Shown here: piece after piece, positions 18,583 to 26,912 of the stretch
How the letters are laid out: each line of letters begins with the position of its first letter
How positions within the stretch are numbered: the stretch's first letter is position 1
Assembly: GCA_903863195.1 (NCBI GenBank)
Contig: CAIPAY010000134.1
Location: 1 to 64,000 of the forward strand
Direction of reading: 5' to 3'
Length of the DNA: 64,000 nt
Origin: an uncultured Holophagaceae bacterium
GTDB lineage: Bacteria > Acidobacteriota > Holophagae > Holophagales > Holophagaceae
Position numbers and translations under genes: made by a program
Notes under the pieces: model-generated
The model's input: the letters and a program-made list of their open reading frames with translations, nothing else
What the model was told of the DNA's origin: nothing
Databases searched by the model: none

Positions 18583-20607
18583 ATGCGGGACCGCCTCGGA
18601 AAATTTGAAGTCATCCGACTCCTTGGCAAGGGCGCCATGGGGGAGGTCTACCTGGGCCGGGATCCCAAGCTGGGTCGGGAAGTGGCCTTGAAGGTGATCT
18701 CCGAGGGTTCCGAGTTCGGAGACGAAGCCGAGGCCCGCTTCGAGCGTGAGGCCCGGGCCGCGGCCCTCCTGAACCACCCCCATATCGTCACGGTCTATGA
18801 GTTCGGCGAGGATGAGAGGGTCCACTATCTGGCGATGGAATACATCCAGGGCGAGGACCTCGAGGCCCTCATCCGGGGGGGGCAGACTCCGAAGGCGGAA
18901 CTCCTGGGCCTCCTGGTGCAGGTCTGCGAGGGGCTCGGCTATGCCCACGAGCAGGGCGTGGTCCACCGGGACATCAAGCCCGCCAACATCCTGGTCGCGC
19001 GGCATGGGAAGCGGCTCGATGCCAAGCTCATGGACTTCGGCGTGGCCCAGATGGGTCCCTCGGGCCTGACCCAGACCGGGACCTGGATGGGCACCGTCAG
19101 CTACATGGCGCCCGAGTACCTCGACACGAGCCATGCCACCTGCAGCTCGGACCTCTTCGCCCTGGGGGTGATCCTCTACGAGATCCTCACCGGGGGGCGG
19201 AAGCCCTTCCAGGGCGAGACCACCACCAGTGTGCTGAACCGGATCCTGCTGCACACCCCTGAGCCGATTCTCTCCGCCGAGCTGGAGGGGATCCCGCAGG
19301 GGCTCTTGTCGGTGGTGGAGCGGGCTCTGGCGAAGCGCCCGGAAGATCGCTATCCCGACGCGGAGGCCCTGGGTGAGGCGATCCGGGAGGTTCTGAGTCG
19401 ACCCGTGGAAGCGGCCCCCGAACTCTCCGGGGGCAAGGTCCAGGCAGGCCGGTCGCCCCGGGACACCACCGGCAAGCAGATTCGGGTGGGCAAGGGGGGC
19501 CAGGGGCAGTGCCTCAGCCTGAAGGTGGCCCTGCGCCAGGCGCTGCCCGGCACGGAGATCATCCTGCTGCCGGGGGTGTACCGCGAATCGGTCGTGGTGG
19601 ACAAGGGCGTGGCGATCCTGGGGCTGGGAGAGCCAGGCGAGGTGGTCCTGGAGGGCCACGCCGGCCCAGTCCTGCTCTTGCGCTCGGCTGGGGTCCGCCT
19701 GCACGGCCTCACGGTCCGGGCCGGGGCGGGGGGGGTGGCGATCAAGGTCGAGGGTGGCGCTGCCCGGATCGAAGCTTGCGAGATTCGAGGTGGATCGGTC
19801 TGGGTGGACTCCGGGGCGCAGGTCTCCCTCCGGGACTCCCGTGTCAACGCCGACAGCGGCGTCGGGCTGAAGGTGCGATACCGGGGACAGGCCTTGGCCG
19901 AGAGCTGTACTTTCGAGGGTGGGAGTGGGGCCGTGGAACTGGAGGGGAGCGCCAGGGCCCAGCTCACCGCCTGCACGCTCATGGGCAGCGCTTACGCGGG
20001 ACTCCTGGCCCTGGAGCAGAGCCATGCGGTGCTGGAGGACTGCGAGATTGGGGGGCATGCCTGCGCCGGGGTGCATGTGCTGGCGGGCGCCAATGTGGCC
20101 CTGCGCCAGTGTCGCCTGATGGGCAATGCCGGCTTCGGCCTTTCGGTCATGGACCGCGGGCTGGCCACGCTGGAAGGCTGCACCGTGCAGGCCAATGGCG
20201 GCTCCGGCCTGCTCATCCACCACGGCGCCACGGTCCAGGCCCGGAACAGCACGTTCTCCGAAGGGAAGTCCCTGGGTGTGGACTGTGCCGATGGGGGCCA
20301 GGGGGTGCTGGATTCCTGCGACATCTCTGGCAATGCGGGCGTCGGTGTCCAGGTGGAGCCCGGGGGCAGCCTGCTGCTGGTGCGCTGCTCGCTGAAGGAG
20401 GGCCGGGATACGGGCCTGCTGCTGCTGGAAGACTCCCAGGTGACGCTGGAAGAGTGCGTGGTCCATCGCAATGCTCGGGGCGGCATCCTTCTGGCCAAGG
20501 ACGCGGCCGACCCCATCCTCCGGGGTGGCAACCGGATCGAGGACGGCCTGCAGCGGGTGGACGGCGGCGGCAACCTCGTGCGGGTGGCGCCGGTCCAGGG
20601 CGGCTGA
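18583..20607 (+). CDS. Ser/Thr protein kinase fused to a right-handed beta-helix domain
   Basis: A 674-residue protein. Residues about 6-270 form a complete PknB-type kinase: GKGAMGEVYLG (P-loop), EVALKVI (Lys), VVHRDIKPANIL (catalytic loop), DFGVAQ and GTVSYMAPEYL. A linker of about 30 residues leads to a Gly-rich C-terminal half (about 310-670) made of repeats of roughly 23 residues, such as LEGCTVQANGGSGLLIHHGA, the pattern of a right-handed parallel beta-helix (pectate-lyase/NosD type). The first part of that region (ALPGTEIILLPGVYRESVVV) is a typical beta-helix cap. No membrane segment separates the halves, so the helix should be cytoplasmic. The start is the ATG at 18583; the frame opens at a TTG at 18553. 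No ribosome-binding site is seen. Confidence 0.9.
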   Translation: MRDRLGKFEVIRLLGKGAMGEVYLGRDPKLGREVALKVISEGSEFGDEAEARFEREARAAALLNHPHIVTVYEFGEDERVHYLAMEYIQGEDLEALIRGGQTPKAELLGLLVQVCEGLGYAHEQGVVHRDIKPANILVARHGKRLDAKLMDFGVAQMGPSGLTQTGTWMGTVSYMAPEYLDTSHATCSSDLFALGVILYEILTGGRKPFQGETTTSVLNRILLHTPEPILSAELEGIPQGLLSVVERALAKRPEDRYPDAEALGEAIREVLSRPVEAAPELSGGKVQAGRSPRDTTGKQIRVGKGGQGQCLSLKVALRQALPGTEIILLPGVYRESVVVDKGVAILGLGEPGEVVLEGHAGPVLLLRSAGVRLHGLTVRAGAGGVAIKVEGGAARIEACEIRGGSVWVDSGAQVSLRDSRVNADSGVGLKVRYRGQALAESCTFEGGSGAVELEGSARAQLTACTLMGSAYAGLLALEQSHAVLEDCEIGGHACAGVHVLAGANVALRQCRLMGNAGFGLSVMDRGLATLEGCTVQANGGSGLLIHHGATVQARNSTFSEGKSLGVDCADGGQGVLDSCDISGNAGVGVQVEPGGSLLLVRCSLKEGRDTGLLLLEDSQVTLEECVVHRNARGGILLAKDAADPILRGGNRIEDGLQRVDGGGNLVRVAPVQGG

Positions 20608-20653
20608 CGAACGGCGGGCTCCGCCCGATGCGAGTGTGGGGGCCCGGTTGGGA

Positions 20654-21904
20654 CTAGACCAGCCCTGCGAGATCGTCCAGGAGCAGGGGCCAGGTGGGAT
20701 CCTCGGCGGCTGGCCAGGGCAACCTGGGGAGGGTCGGGTCAGGCGCGCCAGGGGCCGCTTCGTCCTGGGTGAGCAGGACCACCTGCAACTCCTTCCGCTC
20801 TCCCAGTTCCTGCTGGAGGAGCTGGATATCTTCCAGGGAGGTGCGATCGGCCGGGCCAGGCTCGAGGAGCACCAAGGGCAGCGTGGTGCTCTGATCGAAG
20901 CGGAGGTCCGCCAGGGCCTGCTCCAGGGAGTCCGCGGTCTCCAGGCGCAGGAATCCATGGGCGCCCAGGGTCGCGGTGATCTGCTCACGCTCTGGCCCAG
21001 GGGCCATCACAAGGAGGAGCCGGGTGCTGCGGCGGCCAAGCTGGCCCAGGGCGTCCGGAGTCTGGCTGCCGGCCGGGGGGACCCGCGCAGCGGGACCCTT
21101 CGGCTCGGCCGGGCTCCGGGGGCTCGAATCCCGGGCCGCTTCCCCGGACACCCCGGGGGTGGACCGCTGGACCAGATCGCGCAAATCCAGGACGGCCTGC
21201 AGCTCTCTCTGCTCGCCTTCTCCCAGCTCGCCGAACTGGATGCCCACGATGGTCTCCCCGCCGCGCTCATAGGCGTTGGCGAGGATGCCGCGGGCCTCGA
21301 AGACTGGAAGCTTCGGCAGATCGCGGATCTTGAGCATGGGGAAGGCCTTGCCCCGCTCGAAAAAGCCGGGTCCTGGCGTCACGCGCAGGTGGTCATCCAG
21401 GCGCATCACGCGGTCGACCCGGAAGGCCAGACCGCCGACGGACAGGTTCACCAGGGGACCCGAGAGGCCGTGGCCAGGCACGGTCCCGTCCTGGACCACG
21501 ACATAGGCCTTCTCCCGGGGGCGGAAGGGGTAGCGCTTGTGGCGGCGGCGGTCCGAAGGGACCATCTGGGTGGGAAGGGCGAACCGGTAGAGCAGGTAGG
21601 CTTCCCGGCCATTGAAGACCGTGGGCGCCTCGAATCGCTGCTCGCCCACGGAGAAGACCATCTCGAAGAGGGCCCCCGCCGTCATCTCGTGGGGGAGGGG
21701 CCGGATGAGCTTGAGGTGGAGCATGCCCTTCTTGATGTCCAGGTGGGCGATCCGGGCGGTGTAGGGCAGGGTGTGGGTGCCCTCGACCTTGATGGGGAAC
21801 TCCGCCTCCAGCTGGATGAGGTCCAGCATGATCTGCTGGATTTGCGCAGGATCCTCCATGGGCGCTCCGCGCCCCGATCCTGGCCCCACTTTGCTCTGGT
21901 TCAT
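20654..21904 (-). CDS. PilZ-domain c-di-GMP-binding protein with receiver-like C-terminus
   Basis: A 416-residue protein. The N-terminal 110 residues resemble a YcgR-N type domain. A PilZ domain then carries the c-di-GMP signatures DRRRHKRYPF (RxxxR) and LVNLSVGGLAF (the N/DxSxxG motif). A Pro/Ser linker (about 245-290) separates it from a C-terminal region of about 115 residues with an alternating fold (RLLLVMAPGPEREQITATLG, then LPLVLLEPG) resembling a response-regulator receiver, though the phospho-acceptor Asp is not obvious. The start at 21904 has GGAGAG too close; an ATG at 21859 with better spacing is an alternative. It is convergent with the kinase gene. Confidence 0.78.
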   Translation of the reverse strand: MNQSKVGPGSGRGAPMEDPAQIQQIMLDLIQLEAEFPIKVEGTHTLPYTARIAHLDIKKGMLHLKLIRPLPHEMTAGALFEMVFSVGEQRFEAPTVFNGREAYLLYRFALPTQMVPSDRRRHKRYPFRPREKAYVVVQDGTVPGHGLSGPLVNLSVGGLAFRVDRVMRLDDHLRVTPGPGFFERGKAFPMLKIRDLPKLPVFEARGILANAYERGGETIVGIQFGELGEGEQRELQAVLDLRDLVQRSTPGVSGEAARDSSPRSPAEPKGPAARVPPAGSQTPDALGQLGRRSTRLLLVMAPGPEREQITATLGAHGFLRLETADSLEQALADLRFDQSTTLPLVLLEPGPADRTSLEDIQLLQQELGERKELQVVLLTQDEAAPGAPDPTLPRLPWPAAEDPTWPLLLDDLAGLV

Positions 21905-21953
21905 CTCTCCGCCTCACCCTCGGCATCGGGCCGGGAGGGGCGGAAATTGAGTC

Positions 21954-23054
21954 CTAGACGTTAAAAAGGAAGTTCATCAGGTCGCCGTCCTTCACGACGT
22001 AGTCCTTCCCTTCAGTTCGCATCTTCCCGGCATCCTTGGCGCCCTGCTCGCCACCGCACTGGATGAAGTCGTCGTAGGCGATGACCTGGGCCCGGATGAA
22101 GCCCTTCTCGAAGTCCGTGTGGATGACGCCTGCGGCCTGGGGGGCCGTGTCCCCCTTGTGGATGGTCCAGGCCCTGACTTCCTTCACGCCCGCCGTGAAG
22201 TAGGTCTGGAGGCCCAGGAGGTCATAGCTTGCGTGGATCAGCACATTGAGGCCCGGCTCGGCCAGTCCGGCCTCCTCCAGGAACAGCGGACGGTCCTCCT
22301 CGGGCAGATCCTGGATCTCGGCCTCGAGCTTGGAGCAGATGGGGATGCAGGGCGCCTGGCGGGCGGCAGCCAGGGCCTGGAGGCTCTTGTAGTGCGGATT
22401 GGCTTCGGGGTTCCGGATGTCCTCTTCCCCGATGTTCCCGACGAACAGCGTCGGCTTCAGGGTGAGCAGGCCATAGGACTTGACCAGGGCCTTCTCCTCG
22501 GCGCTCAGGCCGACGGTCCGGGCCCACTGGCCGGCGTCCAGGGCTGCGAAGACCCGCTCCAGCACCGTCACCATGGCCACGGATTCCTTGTTGCCGGTCT
22601 TGGCCACCTTGCGATGGCGCTCCAGGCCCTTCTCCACGGCATCCAGATCCTTGATGACCAGCTCCGTCTCGATGATGCTCAGGTCCCGCTCCGGGTGGAC
22701 CCCGCCCTCCACGTGCGTGACGTTGCTGTCTTCGAAGCAGCGCACCACCTGGACGATGGCGTCCGTCTCCCGGATGTGGCCGAGGAAGGCGTTGCCGAGG
22801 CCCTCGCCCTTGCTGGCCCCCCGGACCAGTCCGGCAATATCCACAAATTCCTGAGCCGCCGGGAGGACTCGCTGGGGTCTCACGATCCCTGCGAGCACCG
22901 CCAGCCTGGGGTCGGGGACGTCCACCACGCCCGTATTCGGCTCGATGGTGCAGAAGGGATAGTTCGCCGAGGCCGCGCCGGCGCGGGTAAGGGCGTTGAA
23001 AAGGGTGGACTTTCCTACATTGGGCAGACCCACGATGCCACAGGCGACAGCCAT
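21954..23054 (-). CDS. ychF: YchF/Ola1-type redox-regulated ATPase
   Basis: An Obg-family P-loop protein of 366 residues. The P-loop is [14 protein letters not shown], switch II region [17 protein letters not shown], and the C-terminal TGS domain ends with [17 protein letters not shown]. In the G4 position the motif NIGEE replaces NKxD, which in this family favours ATP over GTP. It is divergent from the mini-carrier gene. The role is in translation or stress response; details in this organism are unknown. Confidence 0.96.
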   Translation of the reverse strand: MAVACGIVGLPNVGKSTLFNALTRAGAASANYPFCTIEPNTGVVDVPDPRLAVLAGIVRPQRVLPAAQEFVDIAGLVRGASKGEGLGNAFLGHIRETDAIVQVVRCFEDSNVTHVEGGVHPERDLSIIETELVIKDLDAVEKGLERHRKVAKTGNKESVAMVTVLERVFAALDAGQWARTVGLSAEEKALVKSYGLLTLKPTLFVGNIGEEDIRNPEANPHYKSLQALAAARQAPCIPICSKLEAEIQDLPEEDRPLFLEEAGLAEPGLNVLIHASYDLLGLQTYFTAGVKEVRAWTIHKGDTAPQAAGVIHTDFEKGFIRAQVIAYDDFIQCGGEQGAKDAGKMRTEGKDYVVKDGDLMNFLFNV

Positions 23055-23183
23055 TCAATCCTCCAAGCCTTTCAGTATCTCAGAGACCAGATGTGACGAA
23101 AAGAAAGGCTTCTGCCCCTTGCGCAGTCCCCCTATGCGCCATACTCTCCCCGCCAAGGTCGCAGAACGGTGAAGGGGGACAGG

Positions 23184-23420
23184 ATGATCGTGCGGGCAGA
23201 ATGGCCGGGCTACGTGGTGGATGTGCTTGTCCGCCCTGGCCAGGAAGTGGAAGAGGATGAGCCCCTGGTGATCCTGGAGGGCACGGATGCTTCCCGCACC
23301 TCGTTCTACATCAATGCCCCAGAAGGGGGCAGGGTGCGAGAGGTCCTCATCGAGGAAGGCGACTTCGCCGACGAGGATGACGACCTTGTGGTGCTCGGTG
23401 ACTCCGATCGGGACGACTAG
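23184..23420 (+). CDS. Biotinyl/lipoyl-like mini-carrier domain protein lacking the attachment Lys
   Basis: A 78-residue protein, only the size of one biotinyl-domain hammerhead. It begins MIVRAEWPGYVVDVLVRPGQ, like short acetyl-CoA carboxylase carrier subunits. The site where EAMKM should appear reads EGTDASRTSFYINAP, with no Lys at the hairpin. The C-terminal half (VREVLIEEGDFADEDDDLVVLG) keeps the fold. The start at 23184 has GGGGGACAGG upstream; the frame opens at a GTG at 23169. It is followed after 41 bases by a truncated sibling and then enoyl-CoA hydratase. It is either a scaffold with lost modification or a divergent carrier. Confidence 0.72.
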   Translation: MIVRAEWPGYVVDVLVRPGQEVEEDEPLVILEGTDASRTSFYINAPEGGRVREVLIEEGDFADEDDDLVVLGDSDRDD

Positions 23421-23461
23421 CTGGCTACACTGGGGCCAGACGTCCTTTGCAAGGGGTGCTG

Positions 23462-23569
23462 ATGGCCGTGCTGCGAGCTGAGATGGCGGGGAAGGTGCTG
23501 GAGGCCTGGGGGGCCGAAGGCGGCGTAGCGGGGCAGCCAGGGCCCCTCGTCCGTCCGGGGCTGACCTGA
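23462..23569 (+). CDS. 35-residue ORF, N-terminal fragment of a biotinyl-like carrier
   Basis: A short frame that begins MAVLRAEMAGKVLEAWG, which resembles the opening strand of short biotin carrier proteins better than the intact gene upstream does. It stops after 35 residues, before the attachment hairpin. AAGGGG precedes the ATG, and its TGA overlaps the ATG of the enoyl-CoA hydratase (TGATG), so it may be translated and couple that gene. It could be a remnant of a second carrier or a small leader peptide. Confidence 0.5.
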   Translation: MAVLRAEMAGKVLEAWGAEGGVAGQPGPLVRPGLT

Positions 23570-24354
23570 TGGAGATCCGGGTCGAAGCACTTGCCGGTGA
23601 GGACGAGGGAATCATCCTGCTGGGCCTGGACCGGCCTGCCGCGAAGAACGCCCTCGGGCGGCAGCTCATGACGGAGTTCAGGCAGGCCGTGGCCAGCCTC
23701 CGCGCCGATCCCTCGGCCCGGGTGGTGGTGCTCCACAGCCTCGTGGAAGGAGTCTTCTGTCCCGGCGCAGACTTGAAGGAGCGGGCCGCGCTGCCCCAGT
23801 CCGAAGTGGCCGGGCTGGTGCACGGCCTGCAGACCGCCTTCACCGACCTGGAGAGCCTCCCGGTGCCAGTCATCGCGGTCCTGGAGGGCGTGGCCGTCGG
23901 CGGAGGGATGGAGCTGGCCCTGGCGGCGGACCTCCGCGTCGCGGGGGCTCAGGCGAGCCTGGGTCTGGTGGAGACGGCCCTGGCCATCCTCCCCGGCGCC
24001 GGGGGCACCCAGCGGCTGCCCCGGCTTATTGGCGCTTCCCGGGCCAAGGAGCTGATCTTCACCTCGCGCCGGATCAGTGCCACGGAGGCGGAGCGCCTGG
24101 GCGTGGTGGACCGGCTGGTGTCTGCGGGGACCGCCCTGGACGCCGCCCTGGCCTTGGCCCGGGAGATCCTGCCCAATGGTCCTCTGGCCGTGCGCCTGGC
24201 CAAGGTGGCCATCAACGCCAGCCAGAACATGGACCTGGCCGGGGGACTGGCCGTCGAGCGGGCCTGTTATGCCCAGGTCATCCCCACCCGGGACCGGCTG
24301 GAGGGACTGGCCGCTTTCCGCGAGAAGCGCAAACCCCGCTACCGGGGGGACTGA
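23569..24354 (+). CDS. Enoyl-CoA hydratase/isomerase (crotonase family)
   Basis: A 261-residue crotonase-fold enzyme. The oxyanion-hole and active-site segment GVAVGGGMELALAADLRVAG and the later LGLVETALAILPGAGGTQRL carry the two Glu residues of hydratases. In the sequence around the first oxyanion region, RPAAKNALGRQLMTE is typical. Its neighbours (mini-carriers) recall branched-chain amino acid (leucine) degradation clusters that contain methylglutaconyl-CoA hydratase, but no carboxylase is present here, so the substrate is open. Its stop overlaps the next ATG. Confidence 0.9.
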   Translation: MEIRVEALAGEDEGIILLGLDRPAAKNALGRQLMTEFRQAVASLRADPSARVVVLHSLVEGVFCPGADLKERAALPQSEVAGLVHGLQTAFTDLESLPVPVIAVLEGVAVGGGMELALAADLRVAGAQASLGLVETALAILPGAGGTQRLPRLIGASRAKELIFTSRRISATEAERLGVVDRLVSAGTALDAALALAREILPNGPLAVRLAKVAINASQNMDLAGGLAVERACYAQVIPTRDRLEGLAAFREKRKPRYRGD

Positions 24355-25304
24355 TGGGCCACTCGCATGGCCCCACCACCACCGGGAGGCTCGGTCTCAG
24401 CTCGCTGATCTTCGGCCTGAACTTCCTGGTCCAGGGGCTGGGGGGCGTCTGGACAGGCTCGCTGGGACTTGTGTCCGACAGCCTGGAGAACCTGAACGAT
24501 GCGGTGGTGAACCTGCTCGCCCTGGGCAGCATCCGCGTCGCGAACCGCCGTGAGCCCTGTGACCGCTGGACCTACGGCTGGCATCGCATCGAGATCTTCA
24601 ACACGCTGCTGGGGGGCTTCCTCCTGGTGGCGTTAGCGGTTGCGGTCCTGGTTGAAGCCTGGAACCGCCTGCGGCATCCGCATCCCATCCTGCTGGGCTG
24701 GGCCATCGGGTTCTCGGCGCTGGGCCTGCTTTTGAACCTGGCAGCCACCCGGGTGCTGATACCCTCGGAGGGCTCCCGGCAGGAGCGGGATCTCAACCTG
24801 CGCAGCGCCTACCTCCACGCCCTCGGAGACAGCCTGGCCAACCTGGCCGTGATGGTCGGCATGGTGGTGATCCGGCTCACCGGCTGGCGCTGGGTGGACC
24901 CCCTCCTGGCGGCGGCCATCGCCGCGCTCATTTTGCGCGGCGCCTATCTGCTGCTGCGGGACGCCTTCGGAATCCTCATGCACCGCGCCGCCTTCGACCA
25001 TGAGGAGGCCAAGGCGGAGCTGCTGCGGCTGCCTGGCGTCCTCGGCGTAGAGGACCTCCGCTCCTGGCGCGTCTGCAGCCACCTGACGGTCTGCACGGCC
25101 CACGTCATTGTGGAGACCGAGCAGCTCGCCGACACCGAGGCCCACCAGCAGCGCATCGAGCACCTGCTGGCGGAGCGCTTCGATGTCCGGCATCTGACCC
25201 TGCACTTCGAGACCCCAGCCATGGCGGAGCGGCATCACCACCGGTTCCTGCACCAGCACGATCAGGATGCTGAGGTACACCACGACTGCTCCGGACATCA
25301 CTGA
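24354..25304 (+). CDS. Cation diffusion facilitator (CDF) metal efflux transporter
   Basis: A 316-residue inner-membrane protein with six predicted membrane segments and a cytoplasmic C-terminal domain ending in a His-rich tail (RHHHRFLHQHDQD). It starts MGHSHGPT, another His cluster. Metal-site residues in TM5 are HALGD (HxxxD). In TM2 the corresponding segment reads SDSLENLNDA, so Glu stands where His is usual in zinc exporters. YGWHRIEI between TM2 and TM3 is a family hallmark. It overlaps the hydratase stop by one base, and a hairpin follows. Zinc, cobalt or iron could be exported. Confidence 0.92.
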   Translation: MGHSHGPTTTGRLGLSSLIFGLNFLVQGLGGVWTGSLGLVSDSLENLNDAVVNLLALGSIRVANRREPCDRWTYGWHRIEIFNTLLGGFLLVALAVAVLVEAWNRLRHPHPILLGWAIGFSALGLLLNLAATRVLIPSEGSRQERDLNLRSAYLHALGDSLANLAVMVGMVVIRLTGWRWVDPLLAAAIAALILRGAYLLLRDAFGILMHRAAFDHEEAKAELLRLPGVLGVEDLRSWRVCSHLTVCTAHVIVETEQLADTEAHQQRIEHLLAERFDVRHLTLHFETPAMAERHHHRFLHQHDQDAEVHHDCSGHH

Positions 25305-25323
25305 GGCGGCTTGCGCCGCCTCA
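25302..25323. terminator. Bidirectional hairpin between CDF and SPFH genes
   Basis: A perfect 9-bp inverted repeat (25302-25310 and 25315-25323) with a TTGC loop sits between two convergent genes and begins in the CDF stop codon. No T-run follows on either strand. Confidence 0.6.
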
Positions 25324-25349
25324 GATCTGAAAAGAAATTGATTCCGGCG

Positions 25350-26393
25350 TTAGCCGCCCATGCCGTGCTTCTTCATGATGACGGCGCGCTGGCCATCGTA
25401 TTCAGCCTGGGTGATCAGCTGGCCGTCGACGAGCTCCTTCAGGTCGGTCAGCTCCTCCTTGAGCGACTTGACCGGGGCCGCCGGGGCCGGGGCGTTGCCG
25501 GCGGGGAAGGGCTGCTGGCCCATCTGCTGGGCGGCGCCGCCCATCTGCTGACCCATGACGTTGCCCATGCCGAAGCCCAGGCCCACGCCCATGCCCATGC
25601 CCGCGATGCCGCTGGGATTCTGGGCGGCGAGGGGGATGGCGTCGGCGACCTGCATCTGGGTGTAGGCGCCCATGACCGGGGCCATCATGCCCACGCCGGT
25701 GCGCTTGTCCATCATGGCTTCCACTTCCTCGGGGAGGCTGATGTTCTCCACGAAGAACTTGGACAGCTCCAGACCCATGGTCTTGAACTCTTCCTGCAGC
25801 TTCTGCTTCACGAACTCCGACAGCTCGTCATACTTCGCGGCCAGGTCCAGGGCGGGGATCTTGGCCTCGCCCAGGGCGTCAGTGAAGCGGCTCATGATGG
25901 TCTTGCGCAGCTGCTCGGAGATGTCGGGCACGGTGTAGACACCGTTGGTGCCCACGAGCTGCTTGAGGAAGGTGCCGGCGTCCACCACCTTGATGGAGTA
26001 GATGCCGAAGGCCCGGATGCGCAGCATGCCGAAGTCGGCGTCCCGCATCATGATCGGGTTGGAGGTGCCCCACTTCAGGTCGTTGTAGAGCTTGGTGGAG
26101 ATGAAGTAGACATCGCTCTTGAAGGGGCTCTCGAAGCCGTACTTCCAGCCCTTGAGAGTGGCCAGGATCGGCAGGTTCTGAGTGGTCAGGTTGTGCGTGC
26201 CGGGCTTGAACACGTCGGCCAGCTGGCCTTCGTTGATGAAGACGGCCTCCTGGCTCTCCCGGACGACCAGCTTGCCGCCGTTCTGGATCTCTTGCCCCCG
26301 CATGGGGAAGCGCCACGCCAGCGTGTCGTTGGAATCATCCAGCCACTCGAGGATGTCGAGGAATTGGGCTTTGCCCCAGTCCATCAGACCCAT
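25350..26393 (-). CDS. SPFH-domain protein with C-terminal SHOCT motif
   Basis: A 347-residue protein of the YdjI/virion-core-like SPFH group. An N-terminal segment (MGLMDWGKAQFLDILEWL) precedes an SPFH domain (about 35-225). A Met/Gly/Gln-rich low-complexity region follows (about 240-300, with GMGMGVGLGFGMG). The C-terminus (SLKEELTDLKELVDGQLITQAEYD) is a SHOCT-type oligomerisation helix pair. No membrane segment is obvious, and members of this group are thought to form cytoplasmic or membrane-associated assemblies. The function is not established. It is followed by a hairpin shared with the CDF gene. Confidence 0.85.
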   Translation of the reverse strand: MGLMDWGKAQFLDILEWLDDSNDTLAWRFPMRGQEIQNGGKLVVRESQEAVFINEGQLADVFKPGTHNLTTQNLPILATLKGWKYGFESPFKSDVYFISTKLYNDLKWGTSNPIMMRDADFGMLRIRAFGIYSIKVVDAGTFLKQLVGTNGVYTVPDISEQLRKTIMSRFTDALGEAKIPALDLAAKYDELSEFVKQKLQEEFKTMGLELSKFFVENISLPEEVEAMMDKRTGVGMMAPVMGAYTQMQVADAIPLAAQNPSGIAGMGMGVGLGFGMGNVMGQQMGGAAQQMGQQPFPAGNAPAPAAPVKSLKEELTDLKELVDGQLITQAEYDGQRAVIMKKHGMGG

Positions 26394-26510
26394 GTGTCAG
26401 TCTCCTAGTGGCATCGGCCACGGCTATGATTCTAGGCCGGACTGTCAACAGAAGCAGAGCCTACGATGGTAAAAACCGGTGAACAGCCGGTGGGGACCGG
26501 GCAGCGCCCT

Positions 26511-26858
26511 TCAGCCGGTGCCCTTGACCACGCGGATCGGGCCTTCGGACGTGCCCTTGGTGCCGGGCTGCTCGATGCGGGTCTTGCTGTAGACCAGGTG
26601 GGTGTCCGCATCGATGATGCAGCGCCAGCCCTTGCCTTCGCGGGGCATGCGGACCTCCACTTCCCAGCCGCCGGAGGCGCCGTTGAGGGGGATGCGCCGA
26701 GCCGAGACGGCCTTGCCGCCGGTCTCCTGCTCGGCGATGGTCTTGGCCTCCTTTGCGGACCTGACGGGGCCGGAGCTGCGCTTCGGGGATTTCGAGGTGC
26801 CCGCACTGAGGAGCAGTGCTGGCAGGAACAGGGCCATGGCCAGGTGGCGGCTTCGCAT
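26511..26858 (-). CDS. Secreted PepSY-like small protein
   Basis: A 115-residue protein with a signal peptide (MRSRHLAMALFLPALLLSAG) and one PepSY-like domain: helix SAKEAKTIAEQETGGKAVS, then GGWEVEVRMPREGKGWRCIIDADTHLVYSKTRIE. PepSY proteins are thought to inhibit peptidases or bind partners in the periplasm. The start at 26858 has GGAG upstream; the frame opens at 26882. It lies 54 bases after the fabH end on the same coordinates' opposite side, and its own promoter is not clear. Confidence 0.7.
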   Translation of the reverse strand: MRSRHLAMALFLPALLLSAGTSKSPKRSSGPVRSAKEAKTIAEQETGGKAVSARRIPLNGASGGWEVEVRMPREGKGWRCIIDADTHLVYSKTRIEQPGTKGTSEGPIRVVKGTG

Positions 26859-26912
26859 GGGATCTCCAGGGGGACGAGGCATTCTAAGTCATCGGCCCGC
26901 CCCGGCAAGGCT

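Noticed and set aside
18514-20988. 824-codon open frame on the minus strand
   Set aside because: It is the antisense shadow of the kinase and beta-helix gene; the plus strand has clear motifs, and the minus translation is low-complexity and unlike any family.
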